In this document: positions 1 through 9,373 of the stretch, piece by piece
Numbering within the stretch: the first letter of the stretch is position 1
Layout of the letters: each line of letters begins with the position of its first letter
Assembly: GCF_003050705.1 (NCBI RefSeq)
Contig: NZ_QAOG01000001.1
Location: 975,105-1,039,104, forward strand
Origin: Sphingomonas aurantiaca
GTDB taxonomy: Bacteria > Pseudomonadota > Alphaproteobacteria > Sphingomonadales > Sphingomonadaceae
DNA: 64,000 bases
Direction of reading: 5' to 3'
Notes under the pieces: model-generated
Database searches by the model: none
What the model saw: only the letters and a program-made list of their open reading frames with translations
What the model was told of the DNA's origin: nothing
Translations under genes and position numbers: made by a program

Positions 1-11
1 TCAGCACCGTT

Positions 12-44
12 TCCCAATTGGGCCCCGGCCTTCGCCGGGGTGGT
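12..44. repeat. half-copy of GGCCCCGGCC palindrome (family B)
   Basis: This is one arm of a repeat whose full form joins CACCCCGGC..GCCGGGGCCC and GGGCCCCGGC..GCCGGGGTGG, seen at 29556-29661, 49321-49424 and 52589-52695. The arm alone can fold because CCCCGGC and GCCGGGG flank a short loop. It lies just downstream of the hemerythrin-like gene, so it could also help end that transcript. Confidence 0.7.
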
Positions 45-51
45 AAGGGGA

Positions 52-570
52 TCAGTTCGGAGCGTGTTCCTTGACGTACGCCTCGGGATCCTTCTCGACG
101 ACCTTCACGCCGTTCAGGTGGTTCGCCTCGAACGCCGCGAACCGGACGCCTAGCTCATGCCGCTCTTCGAGCGTCGCATGCTTGCGGAAGTCGGTCAGGC
201 CTTGGCGTTCTTCCTCGGCAAGGTGATCGCTGTTCGCCTTGTTGCACTCGCCGACCGCCTCGAACCATGCGTCGGAGCCGACCGGGTGCTTGTCGACCGC
301 TTCGCCCGTTTCGCGGATGTCGTTGTGATCCTCGATCGCGTCCTCGGTTTCCTCGGCCGCCGAGTCGGCGTCGTTGCCGCCGGTGCCAATCTTCATGAGG
401 CGTGGGTAGAAGAAGCGTTCCTCCGCCTCGGCATGCGCGTCGAGCAGGTTCTTGAGGCGGGTCCACAGCGCCGACAGCGCCTCGGTGTCCTTGGCGTCGA
501 TCGAATCGATCTGCGCGAACAGCGCACGCTGCTGCGCGTGTTCGTCGAGGATGAGCTGGGTGATGTCCAT
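52..570 (-). CDS. hemerythrin HHE domain protein
   Basis: The 172-residue protein is predicted to be a cytoplasmic four-helix bundle binding a di-iron centre, for oxygen, NO or iron handling. Candidate ligands are His11 in the LDEH segment, the HAEAEERFFYP stretch near residue 45, the DHNDIRE stretch near 82 and the SDHLAEEE stretch near 116, the usual spacing for HHE domains. The middle is very acidic (EETEDAIEDHND). The gene stands alone, with a repeat arm behind it and thyA upstream on the same strand. The ATG at 570 follows a purine-rich GGAAGGCC site. The precise substrate cannot be told from sequence. Confidence 0.85.
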   Translation of the reverse strand: MDITQLILDEHAQQRALFAQIDSIDAKDTEALSALWTRLKNLLDAHAEAEERFFYPRLMKIGTGGNDADSAAEETEDAIEDHNDIRETGEAVDKHPVGSDAWFEAVGECNKANSDHLAEEERQGLTDFRKHATLEERHELGVRFAAFEANHLNGVKVVEKDPEAYVKEHAPN

Positions 571-647
571 GATAGGCCTTCCGAATGGGTTCGGACGGTC
601 AACCGGGCGTGACGCTGCGAGTTCCTATTGCGATTCGCTCTCTGTGT

Positions 648-1442
648 TCAGACGGCGACGGGCGCCTTGATATGTGCCTGCGCGACATAATCGTGGAGTA
701 CGAAATCCTCATACTCATACGCGTCGATCGAGCCCGGCTTGCGCACGATTTCAAGCCGCGGGAGCGGGCCGGGGTCGCGGCCCAGTTGCAGCCGCGCCTG
801 TTCGAGATGGTTCGAATAGAGGTGGCAGTCGCCGCCGGTCCAGATGAACTCGCCGACCTCGAGCCCGCATTGCTGCGCGAGGATGTGCGTCAACAGCGCA
901 TAGCTGGCGATGTTGAACGGCACGCCGAGGAAGATGTCGCCCGAGCGCTGGTAGAGCTGGAGCGACAGCTTGCCGTTGGCGACATGAGTCTGGAACAGGC
1001 AGTGGCACGGTGCCAGCGCCATCGCGTGCAGGTCGCCCGGATTCCACGCGCTGACGATCTGGCGGCGCGAGGCGGGGTTGGTCTTGATCTGCGTGATCAG
1101 CTCGGCGATCTGGTCGAGATGGCGGCCGTCGGCGGTGGCCCAGTCGCGCCACTGCTTGCCGTAGATCGGGCCGAGATCGCCGGCCTCGTCCGCCCATTCG
1201 TCCCAGATCGCGACCTTGCGCTCCTGCAGCCAGCGGACGTTGGTGTCGCCGCGCAGGAACCACAAAAGCTCGACGATGATCGAGCGGAGGTGAAGCTTCT
1301 TCGTGGTGAGGACGGGGAAGCCCGCCGCGAGATCGAACCGCATCTGCGCGCCGAACACGCTGAGCGTGCCGGTGCCGGTGCGGTCCATCGTCTCGACGCC
1401 GGTCGAGAGCACGCGGTCCATGAGGTCTAGATATTGGCGCAT
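648..1442 (-). CDS. thyA: thymidylate synthase
   Basis: Thymidylate synthase methylates dUMP to dTMP using methylene-tetrahydrofolate, giving dihydrofolate. The 264-residue length matches the short bacterial ThyA form. Visible signatures are the N-terminal [12 protein letters not shown], the phosphate-binding [11 protein letters not shown] loop, the catalytic Cys in LAPCHCLFQ, the [12 protein letters not shown] stretch and the C-terminal IKAPVAV, which closes the active site. No folA lies next to it here. Most sphingomonads carry folA nearby, but the adjoining gene in this window is an unrelated hemerythrin protein. Confidence 0.98.
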   Translation of the reverse strand: MRQYLDLMDRVLSTGVETMDRTGTGTLSVFGAQMRFDLAAGFPVLTTKKLHLRSIIVELLWFLRGDTNVRWLQERKVAIWDEWADEAGDLGPIYGKQWRDWATADGRHLDQIAELITQIKTNPASRRQIVSAWNPGDLHAMALAPCHCLFQTHVANGKLSLQLYQRSGDIFLGVPFNIASYALLTHILAQQCGLEVGEFIWTGGDCHLYSNHLEQARLQLGRDPGPLPRLEIVRKPGSIDAYEYEDFVLHDYVAQAHIKAPVAV

Positions 1443-1521
1443 CGGGTTCGCCTAGTCGGGTGCGCGGGCGGGCTCAAGTGGATGCAGTTGCGCGTGCAGT
1501 CGGAGATGGCGCGCGGCAGTC

Positions 1522-1920
1522 GTGCGTGTGTTGCCGTCGTCCGTGCCTTCCCCGCATATCGTCGACCTGTCGGCGGCGTGTCTGCTGTTCGCAGGATTGC
1601 GCGATGCGGCGCGCGAGACGGTGGCGATCGCCTATCTTGATCCGAATCGGAGGCTTCTCGGGATGCGGCATGTCGTGGGCGGGCGGGATCATGTCGTGGT
1701 GTCGATCCGGCGAATCGCGGCGGACGCACTGGCGTTCGATGCGTGGGGCGTGGTGATGGCGCATAACCATCCGAGCGGCGATGCGACGCCGAGCGACCGC
1801 GATCTCGCCTTCACGCGCGCGCTGGCGGCGGCGTTGCGGACGCTGGAGGTGGTGCTGGTGGATCATCTGGTAATCGCGGGCGACCGCGTCACGAGCCTGC
1901 GCGCGATGGGGGTGGTTTGA
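1522..1920 (+). CDS. short RadC-like JAB/MPN domain protein
   Basis: The 132-residue protein is essentially one JAB (MPN+) domain. It has the metal-binding motif HNHPSGDATPSDRD near residue 74, which matches the RadC signature. Full RadC proteins are about 220 residues with a helix-hairpin-helix N-terminus, which is absent here. No upstream extension carries it, so this is a standalone short form and not a frameshifted radC. It is divergent from thyA with about 80 bp between them. JAB folds are usually zinc-dependent hydrolases, but RadC-type function remains unclear. Confidence 0.8.
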   Translation: MRVLPSSVPSPHIVDLSAACLLFAGLRDAARETVAIAYLDPNRRLLGMRHVVGGRDHVVVSIRRIAADALAFDAWGVVMAHNHPSGDATPSDRDLAFTRALAAALRTLEVVLVDHLVIAGDRVTSLRAMGVV

Positions 1921-1992
1921 TGATTACGACGCCTACGTCGTCATGAGACTTCGGAGCTTGGGCGTTGGAACTGCGCCATCGCGCGCCTCCAC

Positions 1993-2074
1993 CGTCATCC
2001 TCACGAAAGTCAGGATCCAGAGCCATAGGTCGCGCCGTTCGTGACCCTGGATCCTGACTTTCGTCAGGATGACG
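1993..2074. repeat. CGTCATCCTGAC palindrome repeat (family A)
   Basis: Two inverted arms, CGTCATCCTCACGAAAGTCAG and CTGACTTTCGTCAGGATGACG, are separated by about 40 bp that includes GGATCCAGAGCC and CCTGGATCC. Near copies lie at 29457, 36190 and 43204. It sits in the gap between the RadC-like gene and the methyltransferase 3' end. Confidence 0.85.
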
Positions 2075-2162
2075 AAAAGGGGGATGACGGCGCCAGGATA
2101 ACGGGAGAGCGCAAGCGTGCGAGTTACGGCGCCAACGACCCGCAGGATGCTGCTACTTCGAC

Positions 2163-2198
2163 CTTTCCAACTGGGCCCCGGCCTTCGCCGGGGTGGCG
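2163..2198. repeat. half-copy of family B palindrome
   Basis: This is a single CAACTGGGCCCCGGCCTTCGCCGGGGTGG-type arm, matching the right half of the full repeats near 29.6, 49.4 and 52.6 kb. It lies downstream of the methyltransferase stop codon. Confidence 0.7.
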
Positions 2199-2242
2199 CG
2201 GGTGGCTGGGTCAGTGCCTCGGACCGAAGCCAAAGCCGAAAC

Positions 2243-2965
2243 TCACCCCAGCCGGCACGCCCGGATCGCCTCCGGCGCGGGGCGCGGGCCGGTTGCCTTG
2301 AACGCGGCGAGATAGCCGCCGGCGGACGGCATGTCCTCCATCGCGACCTGCGTGTAGCCGACCGCGGCGAACTCGCACTTCAGCAGCGCCGGCGGCGTGC
2401 CGTGGTTCTGCGTCTGGCGATCGGCATCGACCACGATGACCAGCCCGTCGGGCTTGAGCGACGGGCGCAGCCGCCAGAGGAATTCATAGGGCTGCTCGAT
2501 CTCGTGGTACATGTGCACCATCAGCACGCGGTCGAAGCTGGCCTCGGGCAGTTTCGGGTCGTTCGCCTCGCCAAGCTTGACGCTGACGTTCGCCAGATCC
2601 TCGCGCGCTACGCGTTCCGCGAGCTGGTCGCGGACGCTCGCGACGATGTCCTCGGCCAGCACGCGGCCTTCCTTGCCGACGCGCGCGGCCATGCGGATCG
2701 TGTAATAGCCCTCGCCCGCGCCGATATCGGCGACGGTCATGCCCTTGCGGATCTCGCCCTTGTTCATGACCTCGCCGGCTTCGTTCAGCCGGTCGCGCGC
2801 CTCCTCGTTCGACCAGCGCGCCGAGACGATCGACGCGACCGGGCGGTCGGCGGCGGGGAAGGCAGGTTCCTTCTGCTCGCGCTTGATCAGCGGCTTGCTG
2901 CCATCGCAGGCCGCGAGCAGGAAGACCGGCGACAGCATCAGGGCAAGGGCACCCCTCAGCCTCAA
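2243..2965 (-). CDS. class I SAM-dependent methyltransferase with lipoprotein signal
   Basis: The N-terminus is a typical lipoprotein leader: RLR, then a hydrophobic run, then LLAAC with the lipidated Cys near residue 20. The rest is a Rossmann methyltransferase, with [16 protein letters not shown] near residue 80 as the SAM-binding motif I and acidic motifs further on ([18 protein letters not shown]). A TTG start at 2965 overlaps the prfB stop as TTGA, so translation is probably coupled. An internal ATG at 2938 would lose the charged n-region. An exported methyltransferase is odd because SAM is cytoplasmic; either the leader keeps it at the inner membrane or the substrate is not what the fold suggests. 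Confidence 0.8.
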   Translation of the reverse strand: MRLRGALALMLSPVFLLAACDGSKPLIKREQKEPAFPAADRPVASIVSARWSNEEARDRLNEAGEVMNKGEIRKGMTVADIGAGEGYYTIRMAARVGKEGRVLAEDIVASVRDQLAERVAREDLANVSVKLGEANDPKLPEASFDRVLMVHMYHEIEQPYEFLWRLRPSLKPDGLVIVVDADRQTQNHGTPPALLKCEFAAVGYTQVAMEDMPSAGGYLAAFKATGPRPAPEAIRACRLG

Positions 2966-4089
2966 TCGACGTCCTCCACCTCGACAGCCTCGCCGGTCAC
3001 GCGCTGCGACAGCGCCGCGGCCATGAACGCTTCGAGGTCGCCGTCGAGCACGTCCGACGGGCTGGTCGAGACGACGCCGGTGCGCAGGTCCTTCACCATC
3101 TGGTACGGCTGGAGCACGTAGCTGCGGATCTGGTGGCCCCAGCCGATATCGGTCTTGCCCGCGTTCTCGGCATTGGCGGCGGCTTCGCGGATCGCCAGTT
3201 CGCGCTCATACAGACGTGCGCGGAGCTGGTTGTACGCCTCGGCCTTGTTCTTGTGCTGCGATCGCTGGTTCTGGCACTGGACGACGATGCCGGTGGGCAC
3301 GTGCGTGATGCGCACCGCCGAATCGGTCGTGTTGATGTGCTGACCGCCGGCGCCGCTCGCGCGGTACGTGTCGATGCGCAGGTCGCTTTCGTTATATTCG
3401 ACCTCGATATTGTCGTCGACGACCGGATAGACCCAGACGCTGGCGAACGAGGTGTGGCGACGCGCGGCCGAGTCGTAGGGGCTGATCCGGACGAGGCGGT
3501 GGACGCCGCTCTCGGTCTTGGCATAGCCGTATGCGTTCTCGCCTTTCAGCAGTAGCGTGGCGGACTTGATCCCCGCCTGCTCGCCCGAATGCTGGTCGAT
3601 CAGCTCGACCTTCAGGCCGTGGCGCTCGCCCCAGCGCGAATACATCCGGCTGAGCATGCCCGCCCAGTCCTGGCTCTCGGTGCCGCCGGCGCCGGCATTG
3701 ACCTCGATATAGGTGTCGTTGCCATCGGCCTCGCCCGCGAGCAGCGCCTTGATCTTGTCCTTGTCGGCACGCGCGGCGAGTTCGGCGAGCGCGGCGACGC
3801 CGTCGGCTTCCATCGCGGTGTCGCCCTCGGCCTCGGCCATCTCGATCAGCTCGGACGTGTCCGCCAGCTCGCTCTCGATCGCGCGGGTCGCGCCGATCGC
3901 CTCGTCAAGACGGCGACGCTCGCGCATCACTTCCTGCGCGGCCTTGGGATCGGACCAGAGCGCCTGATCCTCGACGCGCGCGTTCAGCTCGTCGAGACGA
4001 CGCAGCGCGCGGTCCCAGTCGAGGAAGCGGCGCAGCAAGGCCAGCGCGTCTTTGATGGTGTCTACGTGAGCCTGCGCTTCGGCGCGCAT
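2962..4089 (-). CDS. prfB: peptide chain release factor 2
   Basis: RF2 reads UGA and UAA stop codons and triggers peptidyl-tRNA hydrolysis. The GGQ motif ([16 protein letters not shown] near residue 240) is intact. The anticodon-like tripeptide is SPY, in [15 protein letters not shown], instead of the E. coli SPF; I believe this variant is common in alphaproteobacteria. The frame is open from the ATG at 4089 with no in-frame UGA near codon 25, so the programmed +1 frameshift of E. coli prfB is absent. The protein is 375 residues, normal for the family. It follows the PBP1A gene on the same strand, separated by a palindromic repeat. Confidence 0.98.
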   Translation of the reverse strand: MRAEAQAHVDTIKDALALLRRFLDWDRALRRLDELNARVEDQALWSDPKAAQEVMRERRRLDEAIGATRAIESELADTSELIEMAEAEGDTAMEADGVAALAELAARADKDKIKALLAGEADGNDTYIEVNAGAGGTESQDWAGMLSRMYSRWGERHGLKVELIDQHSGEQAGIKSATLLLKGENAYGYAKTESGVHRLVRISPYDSAARRHTSFASVWVYPVVDDNIEVEYNESDLRIDTYRASGAGGQHINTTDSAVRITHVPTGIVVQCQNQRSQHKNKAEAYNQLRARLYERELAIREAAANAENAGKTDIGWGHQIRSYVLQPYQMVKDLRTGVVSTSPSDVLDGDLEAFMAAALSQRVTGEAVEVEDVD

Positions 4090-4108
4090 GGGTATTCTCC
4101 AAAATGTC

Positions 4109-4188
4109 CGTCATCCCGGCGGACGCCGGAACCTCCGTCCGCGAGCGCGCGGGTGCGGACGGGGATCCCGGCGTGCGCCGGGATGACG
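4109..4188. repeat. CGTCATCCCGGC palindrome repeat (family A variant)
   Basis: Arms CGTCATCCCGGCGGACGCCG and CGGCGTGCGCCGGGATGACG enclose an inner inverted pair, CCTCCGTCCGC and GCGGACGGGG. It lies between PBP1A and prfB, so it would be transcribed in any read-through mRNA. Confidence 0.85.
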
Positions 4189-4202
4189 ATGTAGGAACTG
4201 CG

Positions 4203-6719
4203 CTAGTAGATTCCGCCTTGTCTTTGCAAGAAATCGCTGTCGCGCGGGGCTTCGGCCTTCTTCACCGCGACCGTGGCGGCGGCCGCCGGGGCGGGGCCTG
4301 CGCGGCGTGCGGCACGGCGTGGTTCGCTTTCGGGCTTGAACGCTTCCCAGATCACCGCGGGCTTCGGGTCGTCGGTGTTGGGCCACGTGCCGTAGACCGG
4401 ACGCCCGCTCGCGCGATCGATCCGGACCATGCGGATCCCCGCCGGCGCACGGAACGGCAGCTTGGGCAGATCCTCATACGCCTTGACCGCGAACTGCTTG
4501 AAGATCGGTGCGGCAAGCGTGCCGCCCTGCGCGGCCCCGCCAAGGTTCTTCGGCGTGTCGAACCCGATATACAGCCCGCCGACGAACTGCGGCGTGCCGC
4601 CCACGAACCACACGTCGGTCGGGCCGTTGTTCGTGCCCGTCTTGCCGAACATCGGCCGATCGAGATCGCGCAGCGTCACCGCGGTGCCGCGCTGGACGAC
4701 GCCCTCGGTGATGTGGACCATCTGGTACGCGGTCATCGCGTCGAGCACCTGGCGCTGGCGCGTGATCGGCCGCGGCATTGGCTTGCCGTCCCAGTCGGGC
4801 GCGTTGCAACGATCGCAGGCGCGCCAGTTCTCGGGCCAGATCACCTTGCCGTGACGATCCTGGACGAAATCGATCAGCGATGGCGGGCCGCCCTTGCCGT
4901 TGTTCGCGAGGATCGAATACGCGTTGACCATCCGCCCGACCGTCGTCTCGCCGGCGCCCAGCGCATAGGACAGATACGGCGCATAATCGCCGACCCCCAT
5001 CTTCTTGATGGTGGCGACGACCTTGGGCATGCCCGTCTGCGCGGCGGTGCGCACCGTCATCAGGTTGCGCGACTGTTCGATGCCCCAGCGCATCGTGTGC
5101 GGCCCCGCGCCGCGCGAATTGCCGAAGTTGCGGAAGCATTTCTGCCCGAGCCGCGCGCCCTGATAGACGCAGAACGGCCCGTCGACGATGATCGACGCGG
5201 GCGTCATGCCGTTGTCGAGCGCGGCGGAATAGACGATCGGCTTGATCGTCGAGCCCGGTTGCCGCATCGCCTGAGTCGCGCGGTTGAACGCCTGCAACCG
5301 GTCGTCGAACCCGCCCTGCATCGCCAGCACGCGGCCCGAGGCCGGCTCCTCGACGACGAACGCACCGGAGACCTTGGGGATCGCCCGGAGCGAGAAATTG
5401 CCGCCGTCGGGCGCCACCGCGATGATGTCGCCGGTCTTGATCGCGCCGAACGCATTGCCGCCCTTGCCGCGGACCGCCATCTGCGCGGCATAGCGCGGCA
5501 GCGTGCCGGTCTTGCCGGTACGGAAGCCGAGGCTCCAGGCATTGCCGTCCTTGCCCGTCACGATCGCCGCGACCCAGTCGCGGTAATCGAGCGCGATATT
5601 GCTGTTGAGCAACGGCTGGAGCCAGTTGTCGTCCTCGATCTCGACATGGCGGATCGGCCCGTTCCAGCCGCGGCCGCTGTCGAACCGTACCAGGCCATCG
5701 CGTAACGCCTGCTGCGCCAGATCCTGCAACCGCGTATCGAACGAGGTGCGCACCCACAGCCCGCCCGAATAGACGCTGTACGGCCCGTCCTTCGCGCTTT
5801 CGCCGAACTTGGCCATCAGCTGGCGGCGGACTTCCTCGACGAAATAGCCGCCGACGCTCTCGAACTTGGGTGTCCGCCGCATCACCGCGCCGAGCGGCTC
5901 AGCATTCGCCTGGTCATGCTGCGCGCGCGTGATAAAGCCGTTGTCGAGCATCCGGTTCAGAACGTAATTGCGGCGGATCATCGCGCGCTCGGCGTTGCGC
6001 ACCGGATCGTAGTTCGACGGCCCCTTGGGCAGGATCGCGAGATACGCCATCTGCGCGAGATCGAGCTGGTCGAGCTCCTTGTCGAAATAGGCGTGGCTCG
6101 CCGCCTCGACGCCGAACGCGTTACGCCCCAGCGCGATCTGGTTGAGGTAGAGTTCGAGGATCTGCTGCTTGGTCAGCGTATCCTCGATCTTATACGCCAG
6201 CACCGCCTCGCGCAGTTTGCGCGACGGCGAGTATGCGTTGCCGATCAACAGGTTCTTCGCGACCTGCTGCGTGATCGTCGAGCCGCCCTTGGCGCGTTTG
6301 CCGGTGCCGAGCTTGGTCGCGTAATCGACGACGGCGCCTGCGAGACCCGGGAAATCGACGCCGTGATGCTCGAAGAACGACTTGTCCTCGGCGGCGAGGA
6401 ACGCCTTGACCAGCAGCGGCGGATATTCGGCGTAGCTGAGCTCGACGCGGCGTTCGCGCGCGTAGCTGTGGATCGGCGCGCCATCGATGCCGCGGACGTT
6501 GGTCGGCAGCGGCGGCTCGTAGGTGCGCAGCGTATCGACCGACGGCAGGTCGCGGATGACCGCGAACCAGAAGGCGAAGATCGCGACGAGGCCGAGCACG
6601 CCGAGCGCCAGCGCAACCTTGGCCCAGCGGCTCGTCCGCGCGCGCGCGAAACCGCCCCGCAACCTGTCGGTGGTGCGGCGGATCGCCGTCGTCGGATTGG
6701 GGGAGGGGTCGGACGCCAT
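4203..6719 (-). CDS. mrcA: penicillin-binding protein 1A (bifunctional class A PBP)
   Basis: This inner-membrane enzyme polymerises lipid II and cross-links peptidoglycan. The 838-residue protein has a single N-terminal membrane anchor (about residues 33-55), then the GT51 glycosyltransferase with EDKSFFEHHGVDF and GGSTITQQVAKNLL, then an OB-like linker. The transpeptidase follows, with active-site QPGSTIKPIVYSAAL, the second motif SRN in IEQSRNLMTVR, and FGKTGTNNGPTD. The ATG at 6719 begins MASDPSPNP; the frame runs further upstream but that part overlaps the divergent hrpB start and has no coding character. The promoters of this gene and hrpB face away from each other in about 120 bp. Confidence 0.97.
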   Translation of the reverse strand: MASDPSPNPTTAIRRTTDRLRGGFARARTSRWAKVALALGVLGLVAIFAFWFAVIRDLPSVDTLRTYEPPLPTNVRGIDGAPIHSYARERRVELSYAEYPPLLVKAFLAAEDKSFFEHHGVDFPGLAGAVVDYATKLGTGKRAKGGSTITQQVAKNLLIGNAYSPSRKLREAVLAYKIEDTLTKQQILELYLNQIALGRNAFGVEAASHAYFDKELDQLDLAQMAYLAILPKGPSNYDPVRNAERAMIRRNYVLNRMLDNGFITRAQHDQANAEPLGAVMRRTPKFESVGGYFVEEVRRQLMAKFGESAKDGPYSVYSGGLWVRTSFDTRLQDLAQQALRDGLVRFDSGRGWNGPIRHVEIEDDNWLQPLLNSNIALDYRDWVAAIVTGKDGNAWSLGFRTGKTGTLPRYAAQMAVRGKGGNAFGAIKTGDIIAVAPDGGNFSLRAIPKVSGAFVVEEPASGRVLAMQGGFDDRLQAFNRATQAMRQPGSTIKPIVYSAALDNGMTPASIIVDGPFCVYQGARLGQKCFRNFGNSRGAGPHTMRWGIEQSRNLMTVRTAAQTGMPKVVATIKKMGVGDYAPYLSYALGAGETTVGRMVNAYSILANNGKGGPPSLIDFVQDRHGKVIWPENWRACDRCNAPDWDGKPMPRPITRQRQVLDAMTAYQMVHITEGVVQRGTAVTLRDLDRPMFGKTGTNNGPTDVWFVGGTPQFVGGLYIGFDTPKNLGGAAQGGTLAAPIFKQFAVKAYEDLPKLPFRAPAGIRMVRIDRASGRPVYGTWPNTDDPKPAVIWEAFKPESEPRRAARRAGPAPAAAATVAVKKAEAPRDSDFLQRQGGIY

Positions 6720-6840
6720 ATATACTGGCGTCGCATCTAGCAGGTTCGCGGGCGCTTGCCAGCCTTCGGTGGTGCAGGGGTGGGGCGGGGATGCGCCACA
6801 AGGCCTGTCGCCGCGACCATGCTTGTGGCAGCAGGCGCCG

Positions 6841-9363
6841 ATGACTCCGCCCCCTTTGCCGATATTTGCCGTATTGCCCGATCTTCTCGCTACGTTGCGA
6901 GAGCGGTCCTCGGCGGTCCTGGTCGCGCCCCCGGGCGCCGGCAAGACGACGGCGGTCGCGCCCGCAATGCTCGCCGAGCCGTGGTGCAGCGGCGAGATCC
7001 TCCTGCTTTCGCCACGCCGCCTCGCGGCCCGCGCCGCCGCGGAACGGATGGCGTCGACCGCGGGCGAGCCCGTCGGCCAGACCTTCGGCTACGCGACCCG
7101 CATGGACAGCAAGCGCTCCGGCGCGACGCGGGTCACGGTGATCACGGAGGGCATCTTCGTCGCGCGCATCCAGGCCGACCCCGAGCTCGCGGGTATCTCC
7201 GCCGTCCTGTTCGACGAGGTCCATGAGCGCAGCCTCGACGGCGATTTCGGATTGGCGCTGGCGCTCGACGTGCAGGCCGGGTTCCGTCCCGATCTGCGCA
7301 TCGTCGCGATGTCGGCGACGCTCGACGGCGCGAGGTTCGCAGCGCTGATGGACGGCGCGCCCGTTATCGAAAGCGAAGGCCGCAGCTACCCGCTGACGCT
7401 GCGCCATATCGGCCGCCAGGCGGAATTGCGGATCGAGGATTCGGTCGCTTCGGCGATCCGTCGCGCGCTCGGCGAAGCGGAGGGCGGCGTGCTCGCCTTC
7501 CTTCCCGGTGTCGCGGAGATCGAGCGCACCGCCGACCGGCTCGCCAACCTTCCCGACGATATTGTCCTGCACGAGCTTCACGGTAGCCTCGACCCCGCGG
7601 CACAACGCGCCGCGATCCTCCCCGAACCCGATGGCCGCCGCAAGGTCGTCCTCGCCACCAGCATCGCCGAGACCAGCCTGACGCTCGACGGGATCCGCAT
7701 CGTCGTCGATTCAGGGCTCGCCCGGCGTCCGCGCTATGATCGCGCCGCGGGGATGACGCGGCTGGTGACCGAGCGCGCAAGCCAGGCCGCGGTCACGCAG
7801 CGTGCCGGCCGCGCCGCGCGTCTTGGGCCGGGCATCGCGTATCGCTTGTGGGAGGAGGCGGCGACCGCGGGGCTGCCGCGCTACGACCCGCCCGAGATCC
7901 TGGAAGCGGACCTTTCGGCGCTGGTGCTTGCCTGCGCGCTATGGGGTGTCGGCGATCCGCGGGAGCTGCGCTGGATCGATCCGCCCCCGGCTGCTGCGAT
8001 CGACGAGGCGACGGCGCGACTGACGACGCTGGAGGCGATCGAGGACGGTCGCCCGACGCTGCACGGACGCGCGATCGCGAAGCTGCCGATGCCGCCGAGG
8101 CTTGCGCACATGCTGCTGCGGGCGGGGGAGCGCGGGCTGGCACAGGTCGCGGCGCAGGTTGCGGTGCTGCTCGGCGAGCGCGGGATTGGCGGGCAGGACG
8201 TTGATCTCGAAACGCGTCTTCGCCGGTGGAAGACCGAACGCGGGCCGAAGGCGCAGGCGGCGCGGGGGATGGCCGATCGTTGGGCGAAACTTGCTCCCCT
8301 CCCGCTTGCGGGAGGGGTTGGGGGAGGGCGTGACATACCCCAAGCGCGCGGCGTTGCCGGGTCAGCCCCTCCCCCGACCCCTCCCGCAGGCGGGAGGGGA
8401 GCAGAGGTGTGCGTCGCGCTCGGCTTCCCCGATCGGGTCGCGCGGCGGCGCGATGCGTCCGGGGAGACCTGGGCCTCGGTCGGCGGGCGGGGGTTCCGGC
8501 TCGATCCGACCTCACCGCTGGCGCGGTCGGAATGGCTCGCGGTGGCCGATACGCAAGGCTCGGCGGCCGGCGCGCGGATCCTGTCGGCGGTGGCGATCGA
8601 CCCGTCCACGGTCGAAGCGCTGTTCGCGGACCGGATCGAATCGCGCCGCACGGTGGTGTTCGATTCCGCGACCGGCGGTATCCAGGCGTTGCGCGAACGC
8701 CGGCTCGGCGCGATTCGCTTGTCGAGCGGCCCCGATAGCGGCGCCGACCCGGACTCGATCCTCGCCGCGCTGCTGGGGGGCGTCCGCGAGCATGGCCTCG
8801 GCCTGCTGGCGTGGAGCGACGGCGCGCAGGCGTTGCGCGACCGTGCCGCCTATGCGGGCGTGCCGCTCGACGATGCGACGCTGCTCGACCGGGTGGACGA
8901 ATGGCTCGCCCCGTTGCTGACGGGCAAGCGCAGGCTCGATGCGATCGCGCCCGGTACGCTGGCCGAGGCGCTGCGTAACCTGCTCGGCTGGGACGCGATG
9001 CAGACGATCAACCGGCTCGCCCCACCCGATTTCACCAGTCCCGCCGGCAGCACGCACGCGATCGACTATGCGGCGGAGGGCGGCCCGCGCGTCGAACTCC
9101 GCGTCCAGGCGCTGTTCGGGCTCGGCGTGCATCCGGTGATCGGCGAGGCGCGCGTGCCGCTGGTGCTGAGCCTGACATCGCCGGCCGGCCGGCCGATCCA
9201 GACGACGCGCGACCTGCCGGGATTCTGGGCGGGCAGCTGGACCGCGGTGGCGAAGGAAATGCGCGGCCGCTACCCCAAGCATCCCTGGCCCGACGACCCC
9301 GCCGCGGCGTCCGCTACGCTGCGGACGAAAAAGGCGGATGCAAGGACCGCCGGTTCGCGATAA
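6841..9363 (+). CDS. hrpB: ATP-dependent helicase HrpB, interrupted in frame by a repeat
   Basis: The 840-residue DEAH-type helicase has Walker A APPGAGKTT near residue 28, the Walker B variant DEVH, SATLDG and the ratchet and C-terminal HrpB domains. The substrate of bacterial HrpB is not settled. ATG 6841 is chosen because the sequence upstream overlaps the PBP1A start region and lacks helicase sequence. Near residues 484-521 the protein runs AKLAPLPLAGGVGGG..PPAGGRGAEVCVALGFPD. This stretch is encoded by a whole copy of an intergenic palindrome (8293-8402), inserted just before the conserved FPDRVARRR segment. The frame stays open, so the protein is probably made with about 36 extra residues. 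Confidence 0.93.
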   Translation: MTPPPLPIFAVLPDLLATLRERSSAVLVAPPGAGKTTAVAPAMLAEPWCSGEILLLSPRRLAARAAAERMASTAGEPVGQTFGYATRMDSKRSGATRVTVITEGIFVARIQADPELAGISAVLFDEVHERSLDGDFGLALALDVQAGFRPDLRIVAMSATLDGARFAALMDGAPVIESEGRSYPLTLRHIGRQAELRIEDSVASAIRRALGEAEGGVLAFLPGVAEIERTADRLANLPDDIVLHELHGSLDPAAQRAAILPEPDGRRKVVLATSIAETSLTLDGIRIVVDSGLARRPRYDRAAGMTRLVTERASQAAVTQRAGRAARLGPGIAYRLWEEAATAGLPRYDPPEILEADLSALVLACALWGVGDPRELRWIDPPPAAAIDEATARLTTLEAIEDGRPTLHGRAIAKLPMPPRLAHMLLRAGERGLAQVAAQVAVLLGERGIGGQDVDLETRLRRWKTERGPKAQAARGMADRWAKLAPLPLAGGVGGGRDIPQARGVAGSAPPPTPPAGGRGAEVCVALGFPDRVARRRDASGETWASVGGRGFRLDPTSPLARSEWLAVADTQGSAAGARILSAVAIDPSTVEALFADRIESRRTVVFDSATGGIQALRERRLGAIRLSSGPDSGADPDSILAALLGGVREHGLGLLAWSDGAQALRDRAAYAGVPLDDATLLDRVDEWLAPLLTGKRRLDAIAPGTLAEALRNLLGWDAMQTINRLAPPDFTSPAGSTHAIDYAAEGGPRVELRVQALFGLGVHPVIGEARVPLVLSLTSPAGRPIQTTRDLPGFWAGSWTAVAKEMRGRYPKHPWPDDPAAASATLRTKKADARTAGSR
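8293..8402. repeat. CTCCCCTCCCGC palindrome (family E) inside hrpB
   Basis: Terminal arms GCTCCCCTCCCGC and GCGGGAGGGGAGC are exact inverted copies, with inner GGGGTTGGGGGAGGG and CCCCTCCCCCGACCCC pairing as well. Near-identical elements lie at 23608-23706 and 27591-27698. This copy is wholly within the hrpB reading frame. Confidence 0.93.
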
Positions 9364-9373
9364 GGGGTCATCC

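Noticed and set aside
2962..4089. Programmed frameshift in prfB
   Set aside because: The frame is open from ATG without an in-frame UGA near codon 25.
4104..5705. Plus-strand open frame opposite PBP1A
   Set aside because: It is a shadow of the penicillin-binding protein gene with no coding motifs.
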